A DNA stretch of 64,000 nt from an uncultured Phycisphaerae bacterium (GTDB taxonomy: Bacteria; Planctomycetota; Phycisphaerae; Sedimentisphaerales; Anaerohalosphaeraceae). The stretch covers positions 1-64,000 of the forward strand of contig CALEDR010000021.1 of assembly GCA_937949545.1 (NCBI GenBank), in the 5' to 3' direction. The notes under the pieces are model-generated. The model was given only the letters and a program-made list of their open reading frames with translations, had not been told where the DNA came from and made no database searches. Of this stretch, positions 25,541 to 34,600 are shown piece after piece (position 1 is the first letter of the stretch; every line of letters starts with the position of its first letter). A program made the translations under genes and the position numbers.

Positions 25541-25569
25541 ATTCTGGATTCCCGCTTTCGCGGGAATGA
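25541..25569. repeat. REP-like palindrome in a convergent gap
   Basis: ATTCCCGC (25548-25555), loop TTTC, GCGGGAAT (25560-25567) is a perfect 8-base stem preceded by CTGG. The same sequence occurs as dispersed REP-type elements in many bacteria. It lies between the convergent SH3 and AsmA-like genes and may act as a terminator for one of them, although no U run follows. The rest of 25508-25645 shows nothing recognisable. Confidence 0.6.
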
Positions 25570-25645
25570 AGGGGAAACGGCAGGGAATAACCTGTCGATT
25601 CGTGTTTGCGGAAAGTAACGGGGGATGGAAGATTGGCCCGACAGA

Positions 25646-28600
25646 CTAAAAAGGCCTCGGCAGCAGCGGAAGCGGGATTTGGGTAATCACAGGGTGAGCG
25701 AGTGTGCCGCTGATTTCAACCCGGGCCAGGGCTGCACCGAGATTTTCCGCCAGTCCCGTCAAAAGACCGGGTTCCTGGCTTCGGCGTCTTCCGAATGCCG
25801 TCAAAGCCATCTGAACAGTTCCATCGGCTAAATTCAGGCGCCCCTGTCCCTGATAGACATCATTTCTCCCGGCCAGAAGAATCCGCTCACAGAGGACTGT
25901 GCGCCCCTTCAGGACAGCCTCTGCAAACAGCTGATTAAAAAGATATTCCTCCGCCTGGCGCAGCTGCATCACCATCAGCGCCTTGCCCAGCAGAGACTCC
26001 CGTCCAATCTTCATCTGGTCGGCTTCCAGTGTGATTCGCCCCTCACTTTCTTCGAGGGCGCCGACTTTCCCCCGAATGCCTGCCGCCCCGCGAATCCATC
26101 CGGAGGTTTCCTGCCGGTTTTCTGAAGGCGCCTTCAAAAGCCAGGACAGAGGCACCTCTTCAAAAACCGCCTCTGTTTCAAACGGCAGCCGGGAATCCAG
26201 CAGATTCAGACGCAGGCCGCCTGCAAAACGGCCCTCCTGACCGCATCGTCCCCGAACCTCCTGTATCTGCAGGAACCCGCTGTTGGGGTCTGCCGCCCAG
26301 AGACCTTCCAGCTCGAACAAAGAACGGCCGAGCACATCGGCTGAATCAAACCGAAAGCGTCCGCCGCCCTGCGGCAGGCGGGCCTGCGGCGGCCAGTTCA
26401 GCACACCTTCCAGAAACCCGTGCGCCCCGGAGGCGGCCAGGCCGGTTATTCCGCTCTGATGAAACTGCACCCGCCCTGCTATCTGCCGCAGCGGAGGAGA
26501 CAGATGCGGATTCCACTGAAGCGAATCGATGTGTACATCCGCCAGCCCAAACGGCTTCAGGTCGGTCAGCGTTTTGAGAGCCTGCCAGCGAGGAGCAGAC
26601 AGGACTTCATGAATAGGCACAGCCGAAATGCGCCAGTCGTCGAGGGTCAAACGACCGTTCTCAAAAATCAGAGTGCCCGAGGCCGAGCCGCTTCGCCATC
26701 GGCCGTCGGGTCGGCACAGCACCCCTTCCTTCAGACGCAGGGTCAGAAAACTGTGTTCGCAAGCTGCGGTACGGTCATTCGGCTCCGGCGCATTGAAGGA
26801 AAAACGTCCGTCCGCCTGGCTGATTCCCTCCGCCTGCACTTCCGAAAGCAGTTCCCGGTACAGCCCGGTCTGTTCCATCGCCTTCCAGACCGCCGCAGAG
26901 AGCGCAACGCCGTCCGCTGCAAAGGCGATTTGAAGCCCCGGCTGATTGGGTTCTCTGCCGCTCCCCCAAAAGCAGCCTTTCAGCCGACCGCTTCCGCCGT
27001 CCGGAAAAAGGGCCGCCGCCTGCCATTCGGCGCTTCCATTCTCCGCCGTGCCCTGAACGGAAACGCTTTGAAAATCAAGTGGAAACGGCTTCCATCGCAA
27101 ACGCCCCGCTCTTCCGGCAAACGAGGCTCGATACGGCAGCGGTTTATCCTCCTCATAGATTCCCTGCACCCGAATCTGCAAATCCACAACGCCGTCTGTG
27201 TCAAACTCGGATAAAATGCGCCGAGTTCGGGCAGGAAAAACGCGGCGAAATGCCGCATCCAGAGGAAGATTTCGTGCACGGATGCTCAAATCGCAGAACG
27301 GAGAAGCCGTCCGCAGATTTCTGACGGTCCCGTCGATTCGAATCTCCTCCCCCCGATCCGATCGAGCGGCGATGTCCTGCAAAGTCAGACTGTCGGGCTC
27401 AACCACTGCGGTTCCGGTCAGATTGTTCAGCGGATACGGAAAGCGGTCATACAGGCAGCTGAGTCCATCAAGCCGGATTACCGATTTATAGAAACGCTCT
27501 GCATTCGGGTATCGCGTAAACTGATAATCGAATCCGCAGGTTCCGGCGGGGGCAAACTCAAACCATTTCCGCTGCAGGGACTCCGGCAGAGCCTGTTTAA
27601 TTTCTTCCGTCAGAAACACTTTTTCAGAGGCGACTTGAACCTGAATCTCGGCATCCGGCCCGAAATTTGTGATTTGTCCGCGGATGGTAAATTGCGAAAA
27701 ACCGTTCTGCGCCTGCAAATCCTTTAGATGCAGATTCCGGCCCGTTAATTCAATATCACCCCGGATATGTTCAAGCCGATAGGGAAACTGCCGGTCCAGA
27801 ATTGCAATATCCCGGCAGACAATCTTTCCCTCGAGCCGGCTTTGAGCCAAATCCGAAAGCGGTCCGGTGATTCGGACAAACGCATCCGCCGTCCCTTCAG
27901 GCTGATAGCGCCGCAGAAACCGCTCCAGCCCGCCTGCCATCATCCGAAGGATCGGTTCAGAATAAACAATTCGGTCCGGATGAGACGCTGCAGATAAATA
28001 CAAATTTTCCAGCTCCGTCTCCAAAGACAGATTCCGGCGGCCTGCCTGCCTGCTGATCTGACCGCGAAGAAGAATCCGACCGTCCCCCAGTCCGCAGGAA
28101 AATTGCTCCATCCGGAATTGCTCCCGGTCATACCTGCATGCAAAGCGGATATTGTTCAGATTCCATGCATTTCCCCAGATATAAATCAGCGGCATCCGAA
28201 TCTGTCCGCTTCCTTCAAAACGGCCCTGACTGCCTTCGGGCTGCCAAATCCCCTCCAGGCGGCTTCCGGCAAATAGTCCGGTCGGCAAAGCCTCCAGAAG
28301 CACCCGATATTCTCCTGCATCCTGCTTCATCTGACCCTGGAAATCGACAGATGCCAGCGTCTGCCGTCTTCCGTTTTCGATTCGCTGAACGGCCAGTCGG
28401 CCTGTTTGTATAATGATGCCAGGAATCCGAACAGGCCGCTTCCTTTTTCCGGCAGGTTTCAGGCGGTTCAGATTCCACTGTCTGGAATCGGCGTCGTACC
28501 GCAGTTCCGCCGCCGCCCTTTTGATTCGAATCAGCTCGGGCTGAACATCCAGCCGCAGCAGCCGCTTCCAGGACAAGACACAATCCGCCTGGTCCGCCCA

Positions 28601-28879
28601 GAAAAGCAGTGCTTCCCGAGGATGAGCGGCGTCTTCCGCCAGGATCAACCCGGTCAGCCGCAGAGTGAATGGGCTCTGCCATCGAACATGCTCCAGACAG
28701 ACCGTCATACCGGTCCCGGATTCCAACATCTGCTTCAGTTTCGGGGTTAGAATCCGGTCGGAAGTCAAATAAAACAAAAACAGAAAACCGATTCCCAGTC
28801 CCCCTATCCATGCAATTCGTTCGGCCAATCGGCTGACCCGCCGCGGGTGAAGCCATCGGATATAGGTCTTGACCTTCAT
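25646..28879 (-). CDS. AsmA/TamB-like giant protein with N-terminal membrane anchor
   Basis: A 1077-residue protein from ATG 28879; an in-frame TTG at 28963 would overlap purD and is less likely. One membrane helix lies near the start (about 22-42). The long remainder is rich in short beta strands, with repeated DUF3971/AsmA-like elements: LTLQDIAARSDRG, DVHIDSLQWNPH, and a terminal LARVEISGTLAHPVITQIPL. That end is typical of AsmA-family lipid-transport bridges of the Gram-negative envelope. It probably spans the periplasm and moves lipid between membranes. It is 34 bases after purD on the same strand. Confidence 0.8.
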   Translation of the reverse strand: MKVKTYIRWLHPRRVSRLAERIAWIGGLGIGFLFLFYLTSDRILTPKLKQMLESGTGMTVCLEHVRWQSPFTLRLTGLILAEDAAHPREALLFWADQADCVLSWKRLLRLDVQPELIRIKRAAAELRYDADSRQWNLNRLKPAGKRKRPVRIPGIIIQTGRLAVQRIENGRRQTLASVDFQGQMKQDAGEYRVLLEALPTGLFAGSRLEGIWQPEGSQGRFEGSGQIRMPLIYIWGNAWNLNNIRFACRYDREQFRMEQFSCGLGDGRILLRGQISRQAGRRNLSLETELENLYLSAASHPDRIVYSEPILRMMAGGLERFLRRYQPEGTADAFVRITGPLSDLAQSRLEGKIVCRDIAILDRQFPYRLEHIRGDIELTGRNLHLKDLQAQNGFSQFTIRGQITNFGPDAEIQVQVASEKVFLTEEIKQALPESLQRKWFEFAPAGTCGFDYQFTRYPNAERFYKSVIRLDGLSCLYDRFPYPLNNLTGTAVVEPDSLTLQDIAARSDRGEEIRIDGTVRNLRTASPFCDLSIRARNLPLDAAFRRVFPARTRRILSEFDTDGVVDLQIRVQGIYEEDKPLPYRASFAGRAGRLRWKPFPLDFQSVSVQGTAENGSAEWQAAALFPDGGSGRLKGCFWGSGREPNQPGLQIAFAADGVALSAAVWKAMEQTGLYRELLSEVQAEGISQADGRFSFNAPEPNDRTAACEHSFLTLRLKEGVLCRPDGRWRSGSASGTLIFENGRLTLDDWRISAVPIHEVLSAPRWQALKTLTDLKPFGLADVHIDSLQWNPHLSPPLRQIAGRVQFHQSGITGLAASGAHGFLEGVLNWPPQARLPQGGGRFRFDSADVLGRSLFELEGLWAADPNSGFLQIQEVRGRCGQEGRFAGGLRLNLLDSRLPFETEAVFEEVPLSWLLKAPSENRQETSGWIRGAAGIRGKVGALEESEGRITLEADQMKIGRESLLGKALMVMQLRQAEEYLFNQLFAEAVLKGRTVLCERILLAGRNDVYQGQGRLNLADGTVQMALTAFGRRRSQEPGLLTGLAENLGAALARVEISGTLAHPVITQIPLPLLPRPF

Positions 28880-28913
28880 CGGAAACCGGCTCTCTGCTTT
28901 GCTGCAGCCCACC

Positions 28914-30182
28914 CTACCGCAGGGCCTTATCGGCAATATCTCTGCGGTAATAAGCCCCCTCAAAATGAATCAAAGACACGGCCTGATAGGCACGCTTTTT
29001 GGCTTCGGCAATGGTCTGCCCCACCGCCGTCACCCCTAGTACCCGCCCGCCGGCCGTGACGATTTGCCCATCGCGTTTGGCCGTACCCGCGTGAAAGACC
29101 TTGACATCTTTCAGCCGAGACGCCTCCTCCAGACCGGTAATCACCTTGCCTTTTTCATAGGCATCCGGGTACCCCCCAGAGGCCATCACAACACACACAG
29201 CCGGCCGTGGATCCCACTCTATCGTAACGTCTGACAGACGGCCCCGGCAGACAGCCTCCATCACCTCCAGAAGGTCGCTTTTCATCCGCATCAGAATGGG
29301 CTGGGTCTCCGGGTCGCCGAAACGTGCGTTGAATTCGAGCACGCGCGGTCCGCCCGGAGTAATCATCAGCCCCGCATAAAGCACCCCCTTATAGGGCGTT
29401 TCGTTGCGATTCATTCCGTCGACGAGGGGCACAAGAATTTCCCGGATAATCTGGTCCATCAGCGCATCCGTGACAATCGGGGCCGGACTGTAGGCCCCCA
29501 TGCCGCCGGTATTGGGACCGGTATCCTGCTCTCCGATGGGTTTGTGGTCCTGCGCGCTTTCCATCACGTAAATCGTCCGCCCGTCCACGAAAGCCAGAAT
29601 CGAGGCCTCCTGCCCAAGCAGCTTATCTTCCACCACAATGGTATTTCCGGCATCGCCGAAGATTTTATTGACCATAATCTTCTCAGCGGCCAGGATTCCG
29701 TCGGCGGGGTCATCGCAGACAAAAACTCCCTTGCCTTTGGCCAGACCCGCCGCTTTGACGACGACGGGTTCATCCCGGCTGGCAATATACACTTTGGCGT
29801 CTTCAAAATGCGTAAAGATTCTGGCTTCGGCGGTCGGAATGCTGTTGGCCCGCATAATCTGTTTAGCAAACGCCTTATCGGACTCCAGCCGTGCGGCTTC
29901 CTGAGTGGGTCCAAAAGCCAAAATGCCTTCTGCTTCCAGTCGGTTCACAAGTCCGGCAGCCAGCGGGTCCTCCGGTCCAACCACCGCCAGGTCTATCCGC
30001 TTGTCCTTGGCAAAGGAAACCAAGCCGTCAAGATTGGTGTCGGCAATGTCTACATTGGTACCGACTTCCGCTGTGCCGGGATTGCCAGGGGCGATATACA
30101 GCTGCTTGAGCTGTTTGGATTGACTGAGTTTCCAGGCGATTGCGTGTTCCCGTCCCCCGCTGCCGACCAGCAAAACTTTCAT
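28914..30182 (-). CDS. purD: phosphoribosylamine--glycine ligase
   Basis: A 422-residue ATP-grasp enzyme for the second step of purine synthesis (phosphoribosylamine plus glycine to GAR). It starts MKVLLVGSGGREHAIAWKL, then PGNPGTAEVG, KAAGLAKGKGVFVC, the ATP-grasp segment FNARFGDPETQPIL, and GGYPDAYEKGKVI. The length matches E. coli PurD. ATG 30182 is chosen because the canonical N-terminus begins there. It heads a two-gene run with the AsmA-like gene. Confidence 0.97.
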   Translation of the reverse strand: MKVLLVGSGGREHAIAWKLSQSKQLKQLYIAPGNPGTAEVGTNVDIADTNLDGLVSFAKDKRIDLAVVGPEDPLAAGLVNRLEAEGILAFGPTQEAARLESDKAFAKQIMRANSIPTAEARIFTHFEDAKVYIASRDEPVVVKAAGLAKGKGVFVCDDPADGILAAEKIMVNKIFGDAGNTIVVEDKLLGQEASILAFVDGRTIYVMESAQDHKPIGEQDTGPNTGGMGAYSPAPIVTDALMDQIIREILVPLVDGMNRNETPYKGVLYAGLMITPGGPRVLEFNARFGDPETQPILMRMKSDLLEVMEAVCRGRLSDVTIEWDPRPAVCVVMASGGYPDAYEKGKVITGLEEASRLKDVKVFHAGTAKRDGQIVTAGGRVLGVTAVGQTIAEAKKRAYQAVSLIHFEGAYYRRDIADKALR

Positions 30183-30247
30183 AAAATCCCTCAATTCCGG
30201 ACCTTGTTTTTTTCTGTACTCTGCCAGCCGGCAATCTACCAAAAAAG

Positions 30248-30267
30248 ACCTTGTTCGACAAGGTTTT
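30248..30267. terminator. hairpin terminator between purD and the pseudogene
   Basis: ACCTTGT (30248-30254), loop TCG, ACAAGGT (30258-30264) followed by TTT, and preceded by an A run at 30241-30246 that gives U's on the minus strand. It lies 66 bases upstream of purD, so it should stop transcripts arriving from the pseudogene region. Confidence 0.6.
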
Positions 30268-30283
30268 CTGAAACAAATGCCGA

Positions 30284-30320
30284 TATAAAAAAAGAGGTTC
30301 CTTGCTGCAAGAAACTTCTT
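30284..30320 (-). terminator. terminator of the decayed PEP-CTERM gene
   Basis: A 14-base imperfect stem, AAGAGGTTCCTTGC (about 30292-30305) with GCAAGAAACTTCTT (30307-30320). On the minus strand it is followed by a run of U's (complement of 30287-30293). It lies about 50 bases beyond the stop of the PEP-CTERM remnant and supports the view that this was once a real gene. Confidence 0.55.
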
Positions 30321-30368
30321 TCCCGGACGAATCCCTGCCTGAAACGTTTATTTTTTACGCCCGACCAT

Positions 30369-30788
30369 TCAAAGTCCCAGTCCAATCAAGCCGAGACCGG
30401 CAGGTTCGGGAATCGGGAACATATCAATGTGATACCTGTCCGGATTCGAGGGATTATTCGGCGACCAATACGGATACTCATCCATATTGGCTCCAACCTG
30501 GAATCTGATGTTGGTTACAGATGTGACTTTCTATGACTTCCGTCCATTCCAAAAGAACAAAAGACCGCTTTGACGGTTCCTCCTCAACCGGATTCAAAAG
30601 GGGATTTTCGACTGCGGAAACTTTTCCTTCCGGGCACGCCGCTGACAAAATTGACCTGGGTCGCGTATAGGTTCTCCTCTCCGATCTCTTCGGTGATATC
30701 TTCTGCCAAAAGAACCCTTGGGAGGTGAATTTTCCAATGAAGCATCCTTCTTTATTGCAAAAAACCAAGCCCAAAACGTCAACCCCAA
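30369..30788 (-). pseudogene. decayed PEP-CTERM protein gene with several frameshifts
   Basis: Three frames carry protein-like stretches in the right order. The first (minus strand, about 30610-30740) reads VLLAEDITEEIGEENLYATQ, then VNFVSGVPGRKSF. The second (about 30535-30605) reads PVEEEPSKRSFVLLEWTEV. The third (30369-30530) reads VTNIRFQVGANMDEYPYWSP and ends VPIPEPAGLGLIGLGL-like (read here as FPIPEPAGLGLIGLGL) before TGA 30369. The PEP motif is present, but the hydrophobic helix is cut short and the Arg tail is missing. No signal peptide is visible before the neighbouring gene at 30789. Sequencing errors cannot be excluded. Confidence 0.65.
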
Positions 30789-31433
30789 TTATAACAGGGT
30801 GAGAATTTCTTGAGGGTGATTTAAAATCCTCGCAGCCCCGGCTTCTTTGAGCCGTTCAACAGGACGAAACCCCCAGCTGACGCCGACTGGCTCTATGCCG
30901 GCGGCATGAGCCGTCAGGATGTCCATATCGCTGTCCCCGACAAGGAGGGTCTGCGGCGGGGTTAACGAGAGGGCCTTCAGGACCGCCAGAGCCATATCCG
31001 GGGCGGGTTTGGGACGAAAGCCATCCGACATCCCGCAGATAAAATCAAAGGTATTCGGGCCGAAATAATACTCGACAATCTTGACCGTTTGCGGATGGTT
31101 TTTATTGGAGATGACCGCCAACCGCACCCCCTCCTGTTTCAAACGAGACAAAACCTCGTGCAATCCGTCGTATGGACGAGTCTTCTCCAGACAATGATGG
31201 TGATAATACTTCAGCATCCAGGACTGGAGCCGTTCGGTCAAATGTTCCTGCCCGGCCGGCAAAGCCCTGCGTGCGAATTCGCGTGTACCGTAGCCGATCA
31301 TCTCTCGGCACGCCTGCGGCGCATGCGTCGGAAGACCGAGCTGCCGGAGCGCCCAATTCATCGCATCCGTCAAATCCTCGAGCGTATCGACCAGGGTACC
31401 GTCCAAATCAAACAGGATTCCTTTGTATTTCAT
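30789..31433 (-). CDS. gph: HAD-family phosphatase, phosphoglycolate phosphatase-like
   Basis: A 214-residue HAD hydrolase with the nucleophile motif LFDLDGTLVDT (8-18), the helical cap (about 20-80), the motif II Ser/Thr in AVISNKN and the motif III acids in LLVGDSDMDILTA. It fits phosphoglycolate phosphatase or a pyrophosphatase (PpaX) of the same subfamily; the substrate is not decided by sequence. It stands between the PEP-CTERM remnant and msrA on the same strand, 33 bases after msrA. Confidence 0.87.
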   Translation of the reverse strand: MKYKGILFDLDGTLVDTLEDLTDAMNWALRQLGLPTHAPQACREMIGYGTREFARRALPAGQEHLTERLQSWMLKYYHHHCLEKTRPYDGLHEVLSRLKQEGVRLAVISNKNHPQTVKIVEYYFGPNTFDFICGMSDGFRPKPAPDMALAVLKALSLTPPQTLLVGDSDMDILTAHAAGIEPVGVSWGFRPVERLKEAGAARILNHPQEILTLL

Positions 31434-31466
31434 GGCCGCAAATTGAACGGCACCGCTGCCAAAAAG

Positions 31467-32180
31467 TCAATCTTCCTTTTTTGGCGGAACCTGATTGGGC
31501 TCTGCAGGGAGCCTTTTCTTCATTTCTTCGATAACAGGAACCGGGAAGGGAATATGGCAATAACCTGCCGGATTTTTTTCCAGATAACGCTGATGTGATT
31601 CGGGGCCGGGCCAGAATGTGCCGGCCGGAACGATTTCTGTGACAATCGGCCGGCGGTACCGGCCGCTTTTGTTTAAATCGGCGGCGGCTGTCCGGGCGGC
31701 TTTTTCCTGTTCCGGTGTATGGGTAAAAATGACCGAGCGATACTGCGTGCCGATGTCGCTGCCCTGCCGATTTTTCAGGGTGGGATTATGGATTTCGAAA
31801 AAGACCGTCAGCAGCTGCGTATAAGAAACCCTGTTGGGGTCATAGCGCAGCCGGACAACTTCTGCATGGCCGGTATCTCCGCAGCAGACCCGCTCATACG
31901 TCGGATTTTCGATTCGTCCGCCCATATACCCAACGGCTGTCGCCGTTACGCCGGGCACCTCGCGGAAGGCCTGTTCCACTCCCCAATAGCAGCCGGCCCC
32001 GAAAGTTGCCTCCGGCAGCGAAAGGAGCTGATTCGGATCCGTGAGTTTCAGGACTGTTTGTGCGTATTTTGTCAGCGAATAGGGAATCATTGGGGCCTCT
32101 CTGCGGGCGTGTGCCGACGCAGCCGTCGGCCAAACACAACACAACCATACAAACCATTCTTTTGTTTTCGCATTTTTCAC
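31467..32180 (-). CDS. msrA: peptide-methionine (S)-S-oxide reductase, exported form
   Basis: A 237-residue enzyme that repairs oxidised methionine. The catalytic Cys is in FGAGCYWGVEQAF (usual GCFWG), followed by VGYMGG, ERVCCGDTGHAE and GTQYRSVIF. If translation starts at GTG 32180 it has a signal peptide (WFVWLCCVWPTAASA, about 9-23), which would put it in the periplasm. An alternative ATG at 32090 has a better ribosome site (AGAGG 7 bases upstream) and would give a cytoplasmic protein of 207 residues. The catalytic part is secure either way. Confidence 0.92.
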   Translation of the reverse strand: MKNAKTKEWFVWLCCVWPTAASAHARREAPMIPYSLTKYAQTVLKLTDPNQLLSLPEATFGAGCYWGVEQAFREVPGVTATAVGYMGGRIENPTYERVCCGDTGHAEVVRLRYDPNRVSYTQLLTVFFEIHNPTLKNRQGSDIGTQYRSVIFTHTPEQEKAARTAAADLNKSGRYRRPIVTEIVPAGTFWPGPESHQRYLEKNPAGYCHIPFPVPVIEEMKKRLPAEPNQVPPKKED

Positions 32181-32289
32181 AATATACTTTTACGATCCCT
32201 GTCCGGCCGCAGTTCTCGAAAAAAGCCGTCCGAAGCAGCCGATAAAAAAACTTGAAATTTTGTGGTTCGCCGGTACCATAAAAATCAAG

Positions 32290-33798
32290 ATGGCCAAATC
32301 AGAAACAGCCATGAATGATGTTCAAGAACTGCTCCGGCTGGTGGAAGGCGGGGTCAGCAGCCTTTCGATTGTCACATACGAAGAACATCAGGCCCTTGAG
32401 CTCATTCGCAAGGCCGCTCAAATCCTGGATTGGAAAATGCGGATTTGGTCCGCCGGACGCGGAAGCCGAGATGGGCTGCATCCGGTGCTGGGGGGAAAAA
32501 CGGAAAACCCGTCTCCGGAAGAGGGACTCAAAGAGTTCTGCAATCTGCCCTCCCGGACCTTTTGTGTCGCACTCGATTTGGGCAAATACCTCCAGTCCTT
32601 TCTGATCCTGAGGATGCTTCGCGATACCATTCACCGGATTGAACTGAATCAAAATGTGCTGGTGCTGATTGACAGCGAAGATTGTCTGCCGGAATGTATC
32701 CGCACCTGCTGCCGACGGTTTGACCTGTCGCTGCCCAGCGAAGAAGAACTGGAAAATGTCTTTCGGAACACCCTGCGACAAATTCATAACAAAACCCCGC
32801 TGGAAATCGGCTTAAGCAAAGAAGGGCTAAAGGCCATCATTCGGAATCTGCGGGGGCTTTCCATCCGCCAGGCCCGCCGGGTACTGGAGGAGGCCGTGGC
32901 GGGCGACCGTCGGCTGGATGATGAGGATGTCAACCGGATTATCGCAGGCAAACGCCGCCTGCTGGAGGCCGATGCTCTGCTTGAATACGTCGAAGCCCCC
33001 CTGACCCTGGACGAAATCGGAGGGATGAAAAACTTAAAACAGTGGCTGGCAACCCGAGAAAAGGCCTTCAGCCCTCAGGCGGCTGAATTTGGGCTTCCTC
33101 CGCCGCGGGGGGTTCTTATCCTCGGTGTGCAGGGAGCAGGGAAAAGTTTGTGTGCCAAAGCCATCGCGGCAGCCTGGCGTCAGCCGCTCTTTCGGCTCGA
33201 CTGCGGAACCCTTTACAACAAGTATATCGGGGAATCGGAAAACAACCTGCGAAAGGCGCTGCGTCAGATTGAGGCGATGTCGCCGGCGATTCTGTGGATT
33301 GATGAGATTGAAAAGGCGTTTGCCTCCGCCGCCAGCCAAAGTACGGACGGCGGACTGAGCAAACGGATGTTTGCGACGCTGCTGACCTGGATGCAGGAAC
33401 ACAAGCAGCCGGTGTTTCTGGTGGCTACGGCCAATGATATTGAGGCCCTGCCGCCGGAACTGCTGCGAAAGGGTCGCTTTGATGAAATCTTCTTTGTCGG
33501 CCTGCCCGGCAAGGAGGTGCGGCAGGAGATTTTTGCGATTCATCTGAAAAAACGCAAACGGAAGCCGGAAGAGTTTGAGCTGGAGGCCCTGGCGGACGCG
33601 GCCGAAGGATTCACCGGCTCAGAGATTGAGCAGGCTGTCCTGTCCGCTCTGTACAAGGCCTTTCACCAGAAAAAAGATGTGGATACAGACCTCCTCCTCG
33701 AATCGGTACGCAATACAGTTCCGCTGTCGGTCACGATGCGGGAGCGGATGGAAGCCCTTTATCAATGGGCGCAGGGGCGTGTGATTTGGGCGGATTGA
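32290..33798 (+). CDS. Ycf46-like AAA+ ATPase
   Basis: A 502-residue protein from ATG 32290; a TTG at 32260 and an ATG at 32311 are also possible because no site has a good ribosome signal. The N-terminal half (about 1-215) matches the Ycf46 type of helical and Rossmann-like region, with NVLVLIDSEDCLPE and RGLSIRQARRVLEEAV. The AAA+ core has Walker A GVQGAGKS (about 276-283), Walker B ILWIDEIEKAFA (about 334-345), an Arg-rich sensor KGRFDEIFFV, and the C-terminal lid. Ycf46 homologs are linked to inorganic carbon use in cyanobacteria; the role here is unknown. One base separates it from acyP. Confidence 0.85.
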   Translation: MAKSETAMNDVQELLRLVEGGVSSLSIVTYEEHQALELIRKAAQILDWKMRIWSAGRGSRDGLHPVLGGKTENPSPEEGLKEFCNLPSRTFCVALDLGKYLQSFLILRMLRDTIHRIELNQNVLVLIDSEDCLPECIRTCCRRFDLSLPSEEELENVFRNTLRQIHNKTPLEIGLSKEGLKAIIRNLRGLSIRQARRVLEEAVAGDRRLDDEDVNRIIAGKRRLLEADALLEYVEAPLTLDEIGGMKNLKQWLATREKAFSPQAAEFGLPPPRGVLILGVQGAGKSLCAKAIAAAWRQPLFRLDCGTLYNKYIGESENNLRKALRQIEAMSPAILWIDEIEKAFASAASQSTDGGLSKRMFATLLTWMQEHKQPVFLVATANDIEALPPELLRKGRFDEIFFVGLPGKEVRQEIFAIHLKKRKRKPEEFELEALADAAEGFTGSEIEQAVLSALYKAFHQKKDVDTDLLLESVRNTVPLSVTMRERMEALYQWAQGRVIWAD

Positions 33799-33799
33799 G

Positions 33800-34075
33800 A
33801 TGGAACCGATTGCCGAACATGTGATCTTCTCCGGACGGGTGCAGGGAGTCGGGTTTCGCTATACCACCCGTCGGATTGCCGAGCGGTACAACCTGACCGG
33901 CTGGGTGAGAAACCTGCCCGACGGAACGGTGGAAGCGGTCTTTCAGGGCTCCCCTGAAGCTGTTCAGGGCTGTCTGGATGAAATCAGCGAGCATTTCGGG
34001 GGTTATCTGCGGGACAAGCAAATCAGCCCGATGGTTTACAATCCGAACTGGAAAGATTTTCGCATCACATACTGA
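33800..34075 (+). CDS. acyP: acylphosphatase
   Basis: A 91-residue enzyme that hydrolyses acyl phosphates such as carbamoyl phosphate. It has the phosphate loop VIFSGRVQGVGFRYTTR (catalytic Arg in the loop) and the catalytic Asn in GWVRNLPDGTVEAV. The length is normal for the family. ATG 33800 is 1 base after the stop of the AAA+ gene, so the two are translated together. Confidence 0.95.
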   Translation: MEPIAEHVIFSGRVQGVGFRYTTRRIAERYNLTGWVRNLPDGTVEAVFQGSPEAVQGCLDEISEHFGGYLRDKQISPMVYNPNWKDFRITY

Positions 34076-34077
34076 AA

Positions 34078-34527
34078 TCAAAAAAGCCGGCGGCTGTCCA
34101 GCAGAATCGTCACCGGCCCATCCTGAATGCAGTCGATTTCCATCATGGCCGCAAAGACGCCGGTCTGAACCGTCAGGCCTTTCGCCCGAAGCCGTTCGAT
34201 GAATTGTTCATATCTCTGCCGGGCCTTCTCCGGACCCGCGGCGGCGGTAAAATCCGGCCGGCGGCCTTTCCGACAGTCGCCGTACAGCGTAAACTGACTG
34301 ATCAGAAGCACGCCGCCGCCGACCTGCTGCACATCCCGATTCATCCGTCCGTCAGCATCTTCAAACACGCGAAGATGTGCAATCTTGTCGGCCAGATAAA
34401 CGGCATCCGCCTCGGCATCCTCCGCCCCGATGCCGACAAAGACCAAAAGCCCCCGCTGAATCTGTCCGGTGATTTGCCCGTCCACCCGGCAGACGGCCCG
34501 CTGAACACGCTGAACAACCGCACGCAT
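34078..34527 (-). CDS. dtd: D-aminoacyl-tRNA deacylase
   Basis: A 149-residue proofreading enzyme that removes D-amino acids from tRNA. ATG 34527 has AGGAG 6 bases upstream. It begins MRAVVQRVQRAVCRVDG and contains the catalytic loops LLISQFTLYGDCRKGRRP and the cross-dimer Gly-cisPro-like segment, here TAAAGPEKARQRYEQF (usual NxAxxPxxA, so AAGPEKA is close). It converges with acyP, their stops separated by 2 bases. Confidence 0.95.
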   Translation of the reverse strand: MRAVVQRVQRAVCRVDGQITGQIQRGLLVFVGIGAEDAEADAVYLADKIAHLRVFEDADGRMNRDVQQVGGGVLLISQFTLYGDCRKGRRPDFTAAAGPEKARQRYEQFIERLRAKGLTVQTGVFAAMMEIDCIQDGPVTILLDSRRLF

Positions 34528-34600
34528 TGTCTTCTCCTGAAAAGAACGAACGGACAGATTATCCGCTTTGGAGAAAAGAAACAAGAGAGGAAAAAACATA

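Noticed and set aside
30248-30320. Riboswitch or purine regulatory element before purD
   Set aside because: The hairpins have U runs on the minus strand and fit terminators of the decayed upstream gene; no aptamer-like core was recognised.
28914-30536. Long plus-strand open frame antisense to purD (330 codons at 29544-30536)
   Set aside because: PurD motifs on the other strand are unmistakable; the antisense frame has no ribosome site and no family motif.
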